Origin: an uncultured Burkholderiales bacterium
GTDB taxonomy: Bacteria; Pseudomonadota; Gammaproteobacteria; Burkholderiales; Burkholderiaceae_C
Direction of reading: 5' to 3'
Assembly (NCBI GenBank): GCA_937871935.1
Contig: CALMQI010000014.1
Location: 1-40,223, forward strand
Length of the DNA stretch: 40,223 nt
Shown here piece after piece: positions 7,802-15,934 of this stretch. The notes below the pieces were generated by a model, which saw only the letters and a program-made list of their open reading frames with translations, made no database searches and was not told the DNA's origin. The first letter of the stretch is position 1. The number at the start of each line of letters is the position of its first letter. Made by a program: the position numbers and the translations under genes.

Positions 7802-8756
7802 GGATGTTTCCTTCGGTGATGATCTTCTGCGTCTTGGCCATGTCCTCGCGCTGGAACTTCACGATGTCGTCGACCGTGCCGCCGTTGACGATCAGGCCCT
7901 GGGCAACGAGCTTGTCGCGCATGTCGCCGGCCAGCGCCTTGTTGACCTCGGCGTTGAGCTTGGCGGTGATGTCGGCCGGCATCTTGGCCGGGCCCCACAG
8001 GCCGTACCAGCTGTAGAACTCGTAGCCCGGCACCGACTCGCCGACGGTGGGCACGTCGGGCAGCGTCGACACGCGGTTCTTCGAGGTCACCGCCACGATG
8101 CGCAGCTTGCCGGTCTTGTGGAAGCTCATCGCGCCGAGCAGGGGGTCGACGAAGCCCTGGATCTGGCCGCCCACCAGATCCTGGAACGCCGGTGCCGTGC
8201 CCTTGTACGGCACGATCGTCAGCTCGATGCCGCCGGCGCGCTTGAGCAGTTCGGTGGAAAGATGCCCGGCCGAGCCGGTGGAGCCGATCGCGAAGTTGAG
8301 CTTGCCCGGGTTGGCCTTGGCATGCGCCACCAAGCTCGCGATGTCCTTCACCGGCAGGTCGTTGTTCACCGAGACCGCCAGCGGCGCCTGCGCCACCAGC
8401 ACCACCGGCGTGAAGTCGCGGTTCACGTTGTAGGGCGCGCTCTTCACGACCATCGGGCCGGTCGTGAAAGTCGACGCGTTGAACAGCAGCGTGTAGCCGT
8501 CGGCCGGCGCCTTGGCCACCGCGTCGGCGCCGATGAAGCCGTTGCCGCCCGGCTTGTTCTCGATGACGAAGGTCTGCCCGGTTTGCTCGGACATCTTCTG
8601 CGCCAGCGTGCGCCCGATGAAGTCGAGCGTGCCGCCGGGCGGGAACGGGATGATCACCCGCACCGGCTTGTTCGGGTAGGCCTGGCCCCAGGCCGGGGCC
8701 AGGGTGCACGCGAGGGCGGCGGCCGCGATGGCGCGCAGGAAGTGGTGTCGCTTCAT
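7791..8756 (-). CDS. Bug/TctC-type tripartite tricarboxylate transporter substrate-binding protein
   Basis: This encodes 321 residues. A Sec signal peptide (about residues 1-25, ending AWGQA) leads to the mature start YPNKPVRVIIPFPPGG, the hallmark of Bug proteins, and NKPGGNGFIGADAVAKAPAD follows. These periplasmic proteins bind carboxylates such as tartrate, citrate or aromatic acids for a TctAB membrane transporter. No TctA or TctB gene is in the window, so it is an orphan receptor, as is common in Burkholderiales. A GGAG sits before the ATG. With tarD next to it, D-tartrate is a reasonable ligand. Confidence 0.9.
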   Translation of the reverse strand: MKRHHFLRAIAAAALACTLAPAWGQAYPNKPVRVIIPFPPGGTLDFIGRTLAQKMSEQTGQTFVIENKPGGNGFIGADAVAKAPADGYTLLFNASTFTTGPMVVKSAPYNVNRDFTPVVLVAQAPLAVSVNNDLPVKDIASLVAHAKANPGKLNFAIGSTGSAGHLSTELLKRAGGIELTIVPYKGTAPAFQDLVGGQIQGFVDPLLGAMSFHKTGKLRIVAVTSKNRVSTLPDVPTVGESVPGYEFYSWYGLWGPAKMPADITAKLNAEVNKALAGDMRDKLVAQGLIVNGGTVDDIVKFQREDMAKTQKIITEGNIRAE

Positions 8757-8798
8757 GGTCAGTCTCCTTGTCGTGGTTGTCGTCGAAGCTCGTTCTCG

Positions 8799-9731
8799 TC
8801 AGCGTTTCAGCAAGCCGGCCTGCGCCACCGCGGCGCGCAGCACCTGCATCTCGGCTTCGGTGGGCGCCTCGGTGGGCGGCCGCACCGTGGCGTCGTCGAT
8901 CACGCCGGCCAGCCACATGCCGGCCTTCATGCGGGCGTGCGCCTCGCCGGTGGGTTCGCCGCCGCCGTAGACCGCGTCCTTCAGCGGTGTGATCACGGCC
9001 TGGATCTGCATCGCGCGCTTCAGGTCGCCGTCCTTCACCGCCTGCCACAGGTCGGCAATCAGGTTCGGGATGAAGGTGGCGAAGCCCACCAGCGCACCGT
9101 CGACGCCCTGCACCATCGACGCCAGCAGGTATTCGTCGTGGCAGGTCAGGATCGCCTTGCTCGGGTCGGCCGAGCGCACCGCGGCGATGTCGGCGGCGTA
9201 CTTGTTCATGTCGCGCTGGCCCACCTTGAAGGCCTGCACCGCGGGCATGCGTGCCAGCTCGGCCATGACCGCGGTGGTGTACGAGGCGCGGGTCCAGGCC
9301 GGGTAGACGTGCGCGATCAGGTCCAACCCGGTCTCGGCCAGGGCCTCGAAGTAGTGGCGCACATGGTCCGGCCGGTAGCCGAAGCGCAGCCAGTGGTGCG
9401 GCGGCATCACGTCCAGGCCCGCGGCGCCGGCCTCCTTGGCCATGCGCGCGTGCACCTTGGCGTCGCTGATGCCCTCGCAGACGATCGAGCTGATCACCGG
9501 CAGCTTGCCGCGCAGCTCGTGGGCGACGATCTGCGTGACTTGCGCGCGCTCGTGCGGCTGCAGCGAGAACACCTCGCCGGTGTGGCCGTTGGTCATCACG
9601 GCGACCACGCCGCGCTGGGCGGCAAGCCACGACGCGAGGCGGCGCAGCGCCGGCTCGTCGATGCGATGGTCGGGCGTGAACGGGCAGGCGATTGCGGGGA
9701 TGATGCCGCGGTAACTGGCGATGGTCGGCAT
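8799..9731 (-). CDS. Dihydrodipicolinate synthase (DapA) family aldolase/dehydratase
   Basis: This encodes 310 residues of the DapA/NAL TIM-barrel class I aldolase family. The Schiff-base lysine is K169 (AFKVGQRD), the conserved tyrosine Y143 (HVYPAW), and the GTTGE loop appears as NGHTGE at 48-53. The altered loops say it is not lysine-pathway DapA. Relatives act on 2-oxo acids derived from sugar acids. It is first in the tarD operon, with AGGAGA nine bases before ATG 9731. It might split or form a 2-oxo acid linked to tartrate or a related sugar acid; that is inference. Confidence 0.85.
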   Translation of the reverse strand: MPTIASYRGIIPAIACPFTPDHRIDEPALRRLASWLAAQRGVVAVMTNGHTGEVFSLQPHERAQVTQIVAHELRGKLPVISSIVCEGISDAKVHARMAKEAGAAGLDVMPPHHWLRFGYRPDHVRHYFEALAETGLDLIAHVYPAWTRASYTTAVMAELARMPAVQAFKVGQRDMNKYAADIAAVRSADPSKAILTCHDEYLLASMVQGVDGALVGFATFIPNLIADLWQAVKDGDLKRAMQIQAVITPLKDAVYGGGEPTGEAHARMKAGMWLAGVIDDATVRPPTEAPTEAEMQVLRAAVAQAGLLKR

Positions 9732-9835
9732 GAGAATGTCTCCTGGAGCGGGGTCGCGGGCAGCAGTGTGCGGCGCGACCCGCCCCGTGTGCCAATGCTC
9801 ATTTCGCCCCGCTTGATGCTCCCAAGGCACTGCCG

Positions 9836-10759
9836 ATGACGATGAACCTGTCCTGGCTGGAGGACTTTCAGGCGCTGGCCGAGAGCGGCAACTTCTCGCG
9901 CGCCGCCGAGCAGCGCCACATGACGCAGCCGGCTTTCGGTCGCCGCATCCGGGCGCTCGAGGACTGGCTGGGCACGCCGCTGTTCGACCGCACGGGCCAC
10001 CCGGTCACCCTCACCGAGGCCGGCGAGTGGCTGCGCGGCACCGCGCAGCAGCTGCTGCAGCGCGTGGCGCGGCTGCCCGACGAGGCGCGCGCCGTCGCCG
10101 ATGGCAGCGCGTCGACGCTGCGTTTCGCCGCCACGCATGCGCTGTCGCTGAACTTCCTGCCGGCCTGGCTGCGCGGCCTTGAGGCCCGCACCACGGTCGG
10201 CCCGATCCAGCTGGTCAGCGACGTGGCCGCGCATTGCGAGGCGCAGCTGCAGCACGGCCGCGTGCAGTTCCTGCTTTGCCATGGGCACGAGCGGGCGCCG
10301 TCGGGCCTGGACGCTGCCAGCTTCGTCTCTTGTGAGGTTGGGGGCGACGAGTTGCTGCCCGTGTGCGCGCCGGACTCGCAGGGTCGGCCGCGCTTCGACC
10401 TCGATGCCGCACCGCGCCGCGGCACCAAGGCTGCGCTGCCGATGCTTGCCTACAGCGCCGAATCGGGCCTGGGCCGCGTGCTGCGTTCGCTGCACGGCGC
10501 GGCGCTGGAGGCACCGGGCCGCGAAGTGGTGTTCACCGCCCACCTGGCCACCGTGCTGCGCAGCCTGGCGCTGGAAGGTCGCGGCCTGGCCTTTCTGCCG
10601 GCCAGCCTGGTGCGCGATGACCTGTCCGCCGGTCGCCTGGTGGCCGCCGGCGGCGCGCGCTGGAGCATCGCGCTGAGCGTGCGCCTTTACCGTCCCCGAG
10701 CCGCATTGAGCGCGGTGGCCGAGAAATTCTGGGCCGCGGCCAGCCAGGGAACAGGCTGA
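9836..10759 (+). CDS. LysR family transcriptional regulator
   Basis: This encodes 307 residues. The N-terminal winged helix reads WLEDFQALAESGNFSRAAEQ then MTQPAFGRRIRALEDWLGTP, the classical LysR DNA-binding domain, of the subgroup that includes E. coli HypT. A periplasmic-binding-protein-like effector domain follows from about residue 92. ATG 9836 and ATG 9842 are both possible. It is divergent from the DapA-like/Bug/SDR/tarD operon with 104 bases between, so it probably activates that operon in response to tartrate or a related acid. Confidence 0.9.
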   Translation: MTMNLSWLEDFQALAESGNFSRAAEQRHMTQPAFGRRIRALEDWLGTPLFDRTGHPVTLTEAGEWLRGTAQQLLQRVARLPDEARAVADGSASTLRFAATHALSLNFLPAWLRGLEARTTVGPIQLVSDVAAHCEAQLQHGRVQFLLCHGHERAPSGLDAASFVSCEVGGDELLPVCAPDSQGRPRFDLDAAPRRGTKAALPMLAYSAESGLGRVLRSLHGAALEAPGREVVFTAHLATVLRSLALEGRGLAFLPASLVRDDLSAGRLVAAGGARWSIALSVRLYRPRAALSAVAEKFWAAASQGTG

Positions 10760-10773
10760 CCGCCGCAACGCCG

Positions 10774-10842
10774 CGCGAGGTGTCCATGCCAGCCGTGTGC
10801 AGGAAACTCGGCGTCAGCACGCACACGCTGCAGCGCAGGAGG
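10774..10842 (+). pseudogene. Remnant of an AraC-type helix-turn-helix
   Basis: Just after the LysR stop, one frame reads SMPAVCRKLGVSTHTLQRR (10783-10839), which fits the first helix-turn-helix of AraC regulators. No regulator body precedes it and the frame ends soon after without the second helix-turn-helix. It looks like the leftover of a deleted AraC gene at the seam between the LysR and TetR modules. Confidence 0.5.
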
Positions 10843-10897
10843 CTGCCGGCAATCGGGGGCGCCGTGCGTGGATGTCCTTCGATGGTGAGAATTGAGA

Positions 10898-10935
10898 ATG
10901 ACAGTCGTCATACTTCAGAATGATGATTATCATTC
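10898..10935. promoter_or_regulatory. Palindromes in the promoter region of the first TetR gene
   Basis: ATGAC-AGTC-GTCAT (10898-10911) and GAATGAT-GATT-ATCATTC (10918-10935) lie just upstream of the TetR gene, in a locally AT-rich patch. A TATCAT -10-like hexamer at 10928-10933 falls inside the second. The first shares ATGA-N3-TCGTCAT with the operator before the other TetR gene (15871-15884). Confidence 0.55.
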
Positions 10936-10941
10936 ATCAGT

Positions 10942-11553
10942 ATGACGAATACAATTCAGATGGTCAACACACCAAGAACCACCATGGGACATTCACAAGC
11001 CGACAAGGCCCAGAGCCGCGAGCGCATCCTGCGCAAGGCGGCCGATGCGGTGCGCGACACCGGCCTGGAATCCGTCAGCGTCAGCAAGCTGATGCGCAGC
11101 GCGGATCTGACGCACGGCGGCTTCTACAACCACTTCGGATCGCGATCCGACCTGCTGGCGCAGGCGCTCGAGCGGGCGCTGGTCGAAGGCGCCAAGTCGG
11201 CCACCGCGAGCATGAAGCCCGGCGACGCACCGCGCAGCTACGAGACGCGGGTGCGCGGCTATGTCAGCCGTGCGCACAGGGATGCGCGCACCAGCGGCTG
11301 CGCCATCGCGGCGTTGGCATCGGACGTCGCTCGCGCGGACACTGCATCGCGTGCGGTCATGTCGGCGCACATCGACGAGTTCGTCGCGCAGCTCGCGCAG
11401 TCCCTGCACGGCCAGGACGAGGGCGACGCCATGCTGGCGGTCAGCGCGATGGTCGGCGCCGTATTGCTGGCACGGGTGCAGACCGACCCGAAGAAGTCGG
11501 ACGCACTGCTGAAGTCGGTGCGTGACCGCCTGCTGGCGCTGAACCGCACCTGA
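10942..11553 (+). CDS. TetR/AcrR family transcriptional regulator
   Basis: This encodes 203 residues, or 189 from the ATG at 10984, which directly precedes the TetR domain. The HTH is SRERILRKAADAVRDTGLES to SADLTHGGFYNHFGSRSDLL, the pattern of AcrR/NemR-like repressors. The C-terminal ligand domain contains a Cys (SGCAIAAL) placed as in many members of the family that respond to electrophiles. It precedes the MATE exporter by 49 bases on the same strand and probably represses itself and the exporter through the palindromes upstream. It resembles the TetR protein encoded at 15935 in both domains. Confidence 0.9.
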   Translation: MTNTIQMVNTPRTTMGHSQADKAQSRERILRKAADAVRDTGLESVSVSKLMRSADLTHGGFYNHFGSRSDLLAQALERALVEGAKSATASMKPGDAPRSYETRVRGYVSRAHRDARTSGCAIAALASDVARADTASRAVMSAHIDEFVAQLAQSLHGQDEGDAMLAVSAMVGAVLLARVQTDPKKSDALLKSVRDRLLALNRT

Positions 11554-11602
11554 TGGCGCACGACCCCAAACCACAGCACGTACAGCTGCAGGAGGACCGC
11601 GC

Positions 11603-13000
11603 ATGACGGCCGCGGCGGTTCCACCGCCGCCGTTGCCGCGCCAAGCACCGGCGTCATCGCTGCTGACGGCACCGATCCTGCCGGCCCTGCTGCGCTTTGC
11701 GCTGCCCAACATGGTGGCGATGCTGGCCACGGCGCTGGCGACCGTGGCCGAGACCGCCTACGTCGGCAGTTTCGGCGTGCCAGCGCTGGCCGGCATGGCG
11801 CTGGTGTTCCCGATGGTCATGCTGCAGATGATGCTCTCCGGCGGCGCGATGGGCGGCGGCGTGGCTTCGGCGATCAGTCGAGCGCTGGGCGCCGGCTCGC
11901 TGGAACGTGCCAACGCCCTGGCGGTGCATGCGCTGTGGATCGGGCTGGCCGCTGGCGGGGTGAACGGCCTGCTGATGCTGGTCTGGGGGCCGGCGATCTA
12001 TGCCGGCCTCGGTGGCCGCGACGAGGCGCTGGCGCAGGCCATCGCCTATTCCAACGTGGCGTTCTGTGGCTCCCTCGGCGTCTGGTTGATGAACACCTTC
12101 GCCTCAGTGCTGCGGGGTGCCGGAAACATGCTGGTGCCTTCAGCGACCTTCCTGCTGGTCTCGCTGGCACAGGTGGTCATCGGCGGGGCGCTGGGCCTGG
12201 GCTGGGGGCCGTTTCCCCGCCTCGGCATGCCCGGCGTGGCCGCGGGTCAGGTCATCGCCTTCAGTGCGGGTGCCCTGTTTCTCTTCTGGTATCTGCGCAG
12301 CGGCCGGTCCAGGCTCAGCCTGGCGATTCGCGCCACGCCGCTGCAGCGGGGCTTGCTGGCCGACATCCTGAAGGTGGGTGCGCTGGCTTGCATCTCGCCC
12401 CTGCAGACGGTGTTGACGGTGCTCATCCTGACACGCTTGGTGGCGCAGTTCGGTGCGACTGCACTGGCTGGCTACGGCATCGGTGCGCGGCTCGAGTTCC
12501 TGCTGGTGCCGATCAGCTTTGCCATTGGCGTGGCGTCGGTGCCGCTGGTGGGCATGGCCATCGGCGCCGGCATGGTGGCGCGCGCCAAGCGCGTCGCCTG
12601 GATCGCGGCGCTGCTGGCCACGGCCACGCTGGGCTTGCTGGGCGGGGTCGTGGCCATCGCACCAGGCCTGTGGGTGGACCTGTTCACGCTCGACCCCGCC
12701 GTACAAGCATCGGCCGGGCTCTACTTCCGCTGGGCCGCGCCGGTCTACGGCTTGTTCGGGTTGGGCCTGAGCCTGTACTTCTCGGCGCTGGGCGCGGGCA
12801 AGGTCGGTGGCCTGGTGCTGGCCGGCACTTTGCGCCTGGGGGTCGTGGCGCTCGGTGGCTGGATGCTGCTGCAGGCATCGACCGAGCCTTGGACGGTGTT
12901 CGCGCTGGTCGCGCTGGGCATGGCGGTGTTCGGGCTCGCGGCAGCGCTTGCCGTCCGGGCCTCGCGATGGGGTGACGAGGGGCTGCCGACGAGCCGGTGA
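11603..13000 (+). CDS. MATE family efflux transporter
   Basis: This encodes 465 residues with about 12 hydrophobic helices in two six-helix halves. The first half begins ILPALLRFALPNMVAMLATA and contains GMALVFPMVMLQMMLSGGAM. These inner-membrane exporters expel cationic drugs or metabolites in exchange for sodium or protons. AGGAGG lies before the ATG. With the TetR gene just upstream it forms a regulator-pump pair; the exported compound is unknown. Confidence 0.9.
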   Translation: MTAAAVPPPPLPRQAPASSLLTAPILPALLRFALPNMVAMLATALATVAETAYVGSFGVPALAGMALVFPMVMLQMMLSGGAMGGGVASAISRALGAGSLERANALAVHALWIGLAAGGVNGLLMLVWGPAIYAGLGGRDEALAQAIAYSNVAFCGSLGVWLMNTFASVLRGAGNMLVPSATFLLVSLAQVVIGGALGLGWGPFPRLGMPGVAAGQVIAFSAGALFLFWYLRSGRSRLSLAIRATPLQRGLLADILKVGALACISPLQTVLTVLILTRLVAQFGATALAGYGIGARLEFLLVPISFAIGVASVPLVGMAIGAGMVARAKRVAWIAALLATATLGLLGGVVAIAPGLWVDLFTLDPAVQASAGLYFRWAAPVYGLFGLGLSLYFSALGAGKVGGLVLAGTLRLGVVALGGWMLLQASTEPWTVFALVALGMAVFGLAAALAVRASRWGDEGLPTSR

Positions 13001-13061
13001 AGAGCTGGAAGTCACCCGGCGAGAGCACGGCCGATCATGGCTTGCCGCTTCAAGAGCGGGC

Positions 13062-13193
13062 TCACTTGCCGGGTTGCAGATACTCCGTGAACCCCTGAAA
13101 CCACAGCACCTCGACAAAGTCGCCGCTGATGACCAGGTCATCGTCGTGCAAGGCAGCCAGAAAGGCCTCCTTGCCGTCCTTGGCAGACAGGAT
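13062..13193 (-). pseudogene. Out-of-frame C-terminal coding fragment
   Basis: One base out of frame with the truncated hydrolase, a run with good codon bias reads ILSAKDGKEAFLAALHDDDL and continues through FVEVLWFQGFTEYLQPGK to a stop at 13062-13064. It does not look like a normal alpha/beta hydrolase end, which should contain a GHG motif. It may be the tail of an unrelated gene, possibly SCP2-like, joined by deletion. I cannot name the parent. Confidence 0.4.
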
Positions 13194-13812
13194 GCCCCAT
13201 CGACCAGGAGTTGATGGTCGGAATCATCACGTCGTTCACGCCGTTCAGGATGAACGTCGGTTGCTTGATCTCGCGAAGATGGGCGAACGGATCCTTGGGG
13301 TCCAGTTTCGGCAGGTAGTACATGTTCGACTCGATCTGGGCCTGCATCACCTCGGGGGAACTCGGCGGATCCTGGTCCACCCGCTGGTGACGGCGCTTCC
13401 AGAAGTCGCGCCCGGCCTGCTGCGCAGCGTCGGATCGGCCGAAGAACAGGAACAGGAAGTCGTCCACGGTGGGAACCGGCCGTGGTGCATGCTCCAGCAC
13501 GCCGGGATCCGAATCCGGATTGCCACCGCGTGGCCCGGTGCCCAGCAGCGTGAGCTTGCGGACCAGATCAGGGTGGCGTCGCGTCAGGTCCTGCGCCTGA
13601 TAACCGCCGAGCGAGAACCCCAGGACATCGACCTTGCGAAGACCCAGCGCACGGATCACCGCGGCCGCCTCGTCGGCCATGTGTTCGATTCGGGTGCGCG
13701 GCGTGCCGGAGGAAGACGCGACACCGCGACCGTTGTACAGGATCACCTCGCGCCCGGCGGCCAGGCCGTCCGTCATGAGCGGGTCCCAGTGGTCCATGCC
13801 GCCGCGGTTCAT
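13138..13812 (-). pseudogene. Truncated alpha/beta hydrolase (tandem copy)
   Basis: This frame of 224 codons is a second copy of the hydrolase encoded at 13809-14720 but lacks both ends. It starts at RGGMDHWDPLMTDGLAAGRE, so the first 60-70 residues, including strands 1-3 and the oxyanion loop, are missing. The nucleophile GFSLGG and the acid-loop region NGVNDVMIPTINSW survive, but reading then leaves the family and the GHG histidine is lost. Its ATG overlaps the stop of the intact copy by four bases. It is probably inactive; recombination between tandem copies would explain the joint. Confidence 0.75.
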
Positions 13813-14720
13813 CGCGCCAGGAACTCAAGTGCTTTGGGAACGAAGTCGGCATGGAACTGAAAGATGGCGCCATGGCCGGAGTCGGGGTAGATGACCAGCG
13901 TGCTGTTGGGCAGGCGCCGCGCCAGGTCGTGTGTGTTCGTGGTCGGCACCATGCGGTCGGCATCCCCGTTGGCCACGAGCACGGGATGCTTGACGATCGA
14001 CAGATCCGCCGGCTCCTTCAGGCCCCAGGTGCGCAACGCTTCCAGTTGGGCGAAGAACGCGCTCACGGAGATCTCCGTGTCGCGGTTCTGCGCCCGCTCG
14101 TTCAGGCGTTCCAGGAACGCCTTGCCTGCCTCGATGCCGACGGGCGTCCGGGTGAAGAACAGGAACTGCTTCGCGTCCTGCCCGGTGAAGAAGCCTTGAA
14201 GCATGTCGTAGAAGGTCACGCCAGCCACGGTGCTGATGCCCTCGCCGCCGGCAGGACCCGTTCCCGCAAGAATCATCCTGCGCACGAGTTGCGGATCCTT
14301 CAGCACGATCTCCTGGGCGACCATCCCACCTAACGAGAAGCCGAACAGGTCGACCTGCTTGAAGCCCTTGGCCTTGATGAAGGTGATGGCATCGTCGGCC
14401 ATCTGCTCCATCGAACTCCACGGTGAACCGCTCGACGCACCGACACCGCGGTTGTCGAAGGCGATCACGTGATGCTTCGCAGCGAGGCCGTCCACGATCC
14501 TAGGGTCCCAGTTGTCGAGCACGGCAGCCAGGTGGACCAGCAGCACGACCGGCGTGCCGCCATGCTGCTTGCCGAGTTCACGGTAGGCGAAGTCGACGCC
14601 ACCCGCGGACAGGGTCCGTGTCGGCGCATGGATCCAGGCGTCACCCGCCCGCGCCGGGGTAGCGGCCAACGACGAGGCGACGGCCAAGGTCAGGGCGAAG
14701 TGATGGATCAGGTTGCGCAT
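13809..14720 (-). CDS. Exported alpha/beta hydrolase
   Basis: This encodes 303 residues. A signal peptide (about 1-25, ending ATPARA) suggests periplasmic location. The alpha/beta hydrolase core has the nucleophile elbow GFSLGG, DNRGVGASSG after strand 4, an acid loop NGDADRMVPTTNTHDLARRL and the catalytic histidine in PDSGHGAIFQ. The strand-3 oxyanion region reads LLVHLAAVLDNWDP. Close relatives are called haloperoxidase- or esterase-like; the substrate is unknown. It follows the quinone-reductase-like gene by 52 bases and probably shares its TetR-controlled promoter. Confidence 0.88.
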   Translation of the reverse strand: MRNLIHHFALTLAVASSLAATPARAGDAWIHAPTRTLSAGGVDFAYRELGKQHGGTPVVLLVHLAAVLDNWDPRIVDGLAAKHHVIAFDNRGVGASSGSPWSSMEQMADDAITFIKAKGFKQVDLFGFSLGGMVAQEIVLKDPQLVRRMILAGTGPAGGEGISTVAGVTFYDMLQGFFTGQDAKQFLFFTRTPVGIEAGKAFLERLNERAQNRDTEISVSAFFAQLEALRTWGLKEPADLSIVKHPVLVANGDADRMVPTTNTHDLARRLPNSTLVIYPDSGHGAIFQFHADFVPKALEFLAR

Positions 14721-14772
14721 GCGGTGCTTTCTTGACGACGGGTCATGGGGACTTGCAGCGGGCGGATGGCAG

Positions 14773-15774
14773 CTATCGCATTTGCACGACGACCTTGCCC
14801 TTGGCGCGTCCCAGGGCGAGGTACTCCAGCGCTTCCTTGGCCTGCTCGAAGGGAAACACCCTGTCGATCACCGGCCGGATGCGCTGCGTCTCGAGCAGCT
14901 TGCCGATCTGGGCGAGTTGGTCGCCGTCGGGGCGGGCAAAGAGGAACGAATAGTCGACGCCCTGCTTCTTCGCCAGCCGCATGATCTTGCGGCTCATCAG
15001 CGCGAACACGACCGTCAGGATCAGATTGGCCCGTCGAGCGCGCGCGAATGCGACGTCGAGTGGCCCGACCAGGGAGACGATCTTGCCGCGCGCCTTGAGG
15101 ATGCCGATGGACTTCTCGATCGAGTCACCCCTGACGGTGCCCAGCACTGCGTCGTAGCCGCGCAGCACGGTCTCGAATTCCTGCTTCTTGTAGTCGACCA
15201 CCTCGTCGGCGCCCAGGCCGCGCACCAGTTCGACATTACCGGTGCTGGTGGTCGTGCCCACCTTGGCGCCCAACCACTTGGCCAGCTGGATCGCGAAGGT
15301 GCCGATACCGCCGGAGCCTGCCGGGATGAACACCTTCTGCCCTGCCCGCAGACCGACGCGCTCCTTCAGCGCCTGCCACGACGTGAGACCGACCATCGGA
15401 ATCGACGCCGCCTGCACGAAGTCCAGGTTGGCCGGCTTCAGTGCGGCAGCGCTCTCGGGCACGACCGCGAAATCGGCGATCGAGCCCGTGCCCTGGTCGA
15501 AGATGTTGGCGAAGACCGCATCGCCCGGCTTGAAGCGGGTGACCCGGCTGCCGACCTCGGTCACGACACCCGCCAGATCGCTGCCCAGCGTGGCCGGAAG
15601 CTGGAACTTCACGACGGCCTTGAAGAGCCCGGTCGGAATCATGTTGTCGATCGGGTTCACGCCCGCTGCGTGCACCTGGACCAGCAGTTCATCGGCCCTC
15701 AGCGCGGGGCGTGGGACGTCGGCGAACCCGATCTCGGGCGACTTGCCGTAGCGCTTGAAGGTGAGTGCTTTCAT
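14773..15774 (-). CDS. NAD(P)-dependent quinone oxidoreductase-like MDR protein
   Basis: This encodes 333 residues of the medium-chain dehydrogenase/reductase family. The N-terminal GroES-like domain has HAAGVNPIDNMI and LGSDLAGVVTEVGSRVTRF; the Rossmann motif is AGSGGIGTFAIQLAKWLGA. No catalytic zinc cysteines are present, so it belongs with the zinc-free quinone oxidoreductase/enoyl reductase branch, which reduces quinones or reactive alkenals with NADPH. It is divergent from the TetR gene at 15935 with 160 bases between, and a TTGACA-17-CATCAT promoter can be read on the minus strand at 15835-15863. Confidence 0.88.
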   Translation of the reverse strand: MKALTFKRYGKSPEIGFADVPRPALRADELLVQVHAAGVNPIDNMIPTGLFKAVVKFQLPATLGSDLAGVVTEVGSRVTRFKPGDAVFANIFDQGTGSIADFAVVPESAAALKPANLDFVQAASIPMVGLTSWQALKERVGLRAGQKVFIPAGSGGIGTFAIQLAKWLGAKVGTTTSTGNVELVRGLGADEVVDYKKQEFETVLRGYDAVLGTVRGDSIEKSIGILKARGKIVSLVGPLDVAFARARRANLILTVVFALMSRKIMRLAKKQGVDYSFLFARPDGDQLAQIGKLLETQRIRPVIDRVFPFEQAKEALEYLALGRAKGKVVVQMR

Positions 15775-15867
15775 GGGGGCTCGCAGGGTTTCAGGGTGTG
15801 CGCCTCGCCGGGTTTGGCGAGTTCGATTGACGCAATGATGATGTGCATAATCTAAAATGTCAAGGCT

Positions 15868-15895
15868 TTGATGATGATCGTCATCAATGTATAGT
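15868..15895. promoter_or_regulatory. TetR operator and divergent promoters
   Basis: TTGATGATGATCGTCATCAA (15868-15887) is a 20-base palindrome with nine of ten pairs matching. On the plus strand it covers the -35 and spacer of TTGATG-16-TATAGT (-10 at 15890-15895) for the TetR gene. On the minus strand it lies just upstream of TTGACA (15858-15863) for the reductase gene. That TetR binds it is inference from position and symmetry. Confidence 0.65.
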
Positions 15896-15934
15896 CGATA
15901 GCCAACAGATCGAGCAAACCCACCTCAGGCAGAG

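Noticed and set aside
7272..9839. Very long open frame on the plus strand opposite the tarD operon genes
   Set aside because: It is antisense to four well-recognised genes and its product is Arg/His/Ala-rich without any motif, as expected from high-GC shadow frames.
10918..10935. Fur box upstream of the first TetR gene
   Set aside because: The right half fits the Fur core but the left half matches only about four of seven bases, and no iron-related gene is nearby; a TetR operator is simpler.
15868..15887. FNR site, since it begins TTGAT and ends ATCAA
   Set aside because: The half sites are ten bases apart instead of four, so FNR could not bind it in the usual way.
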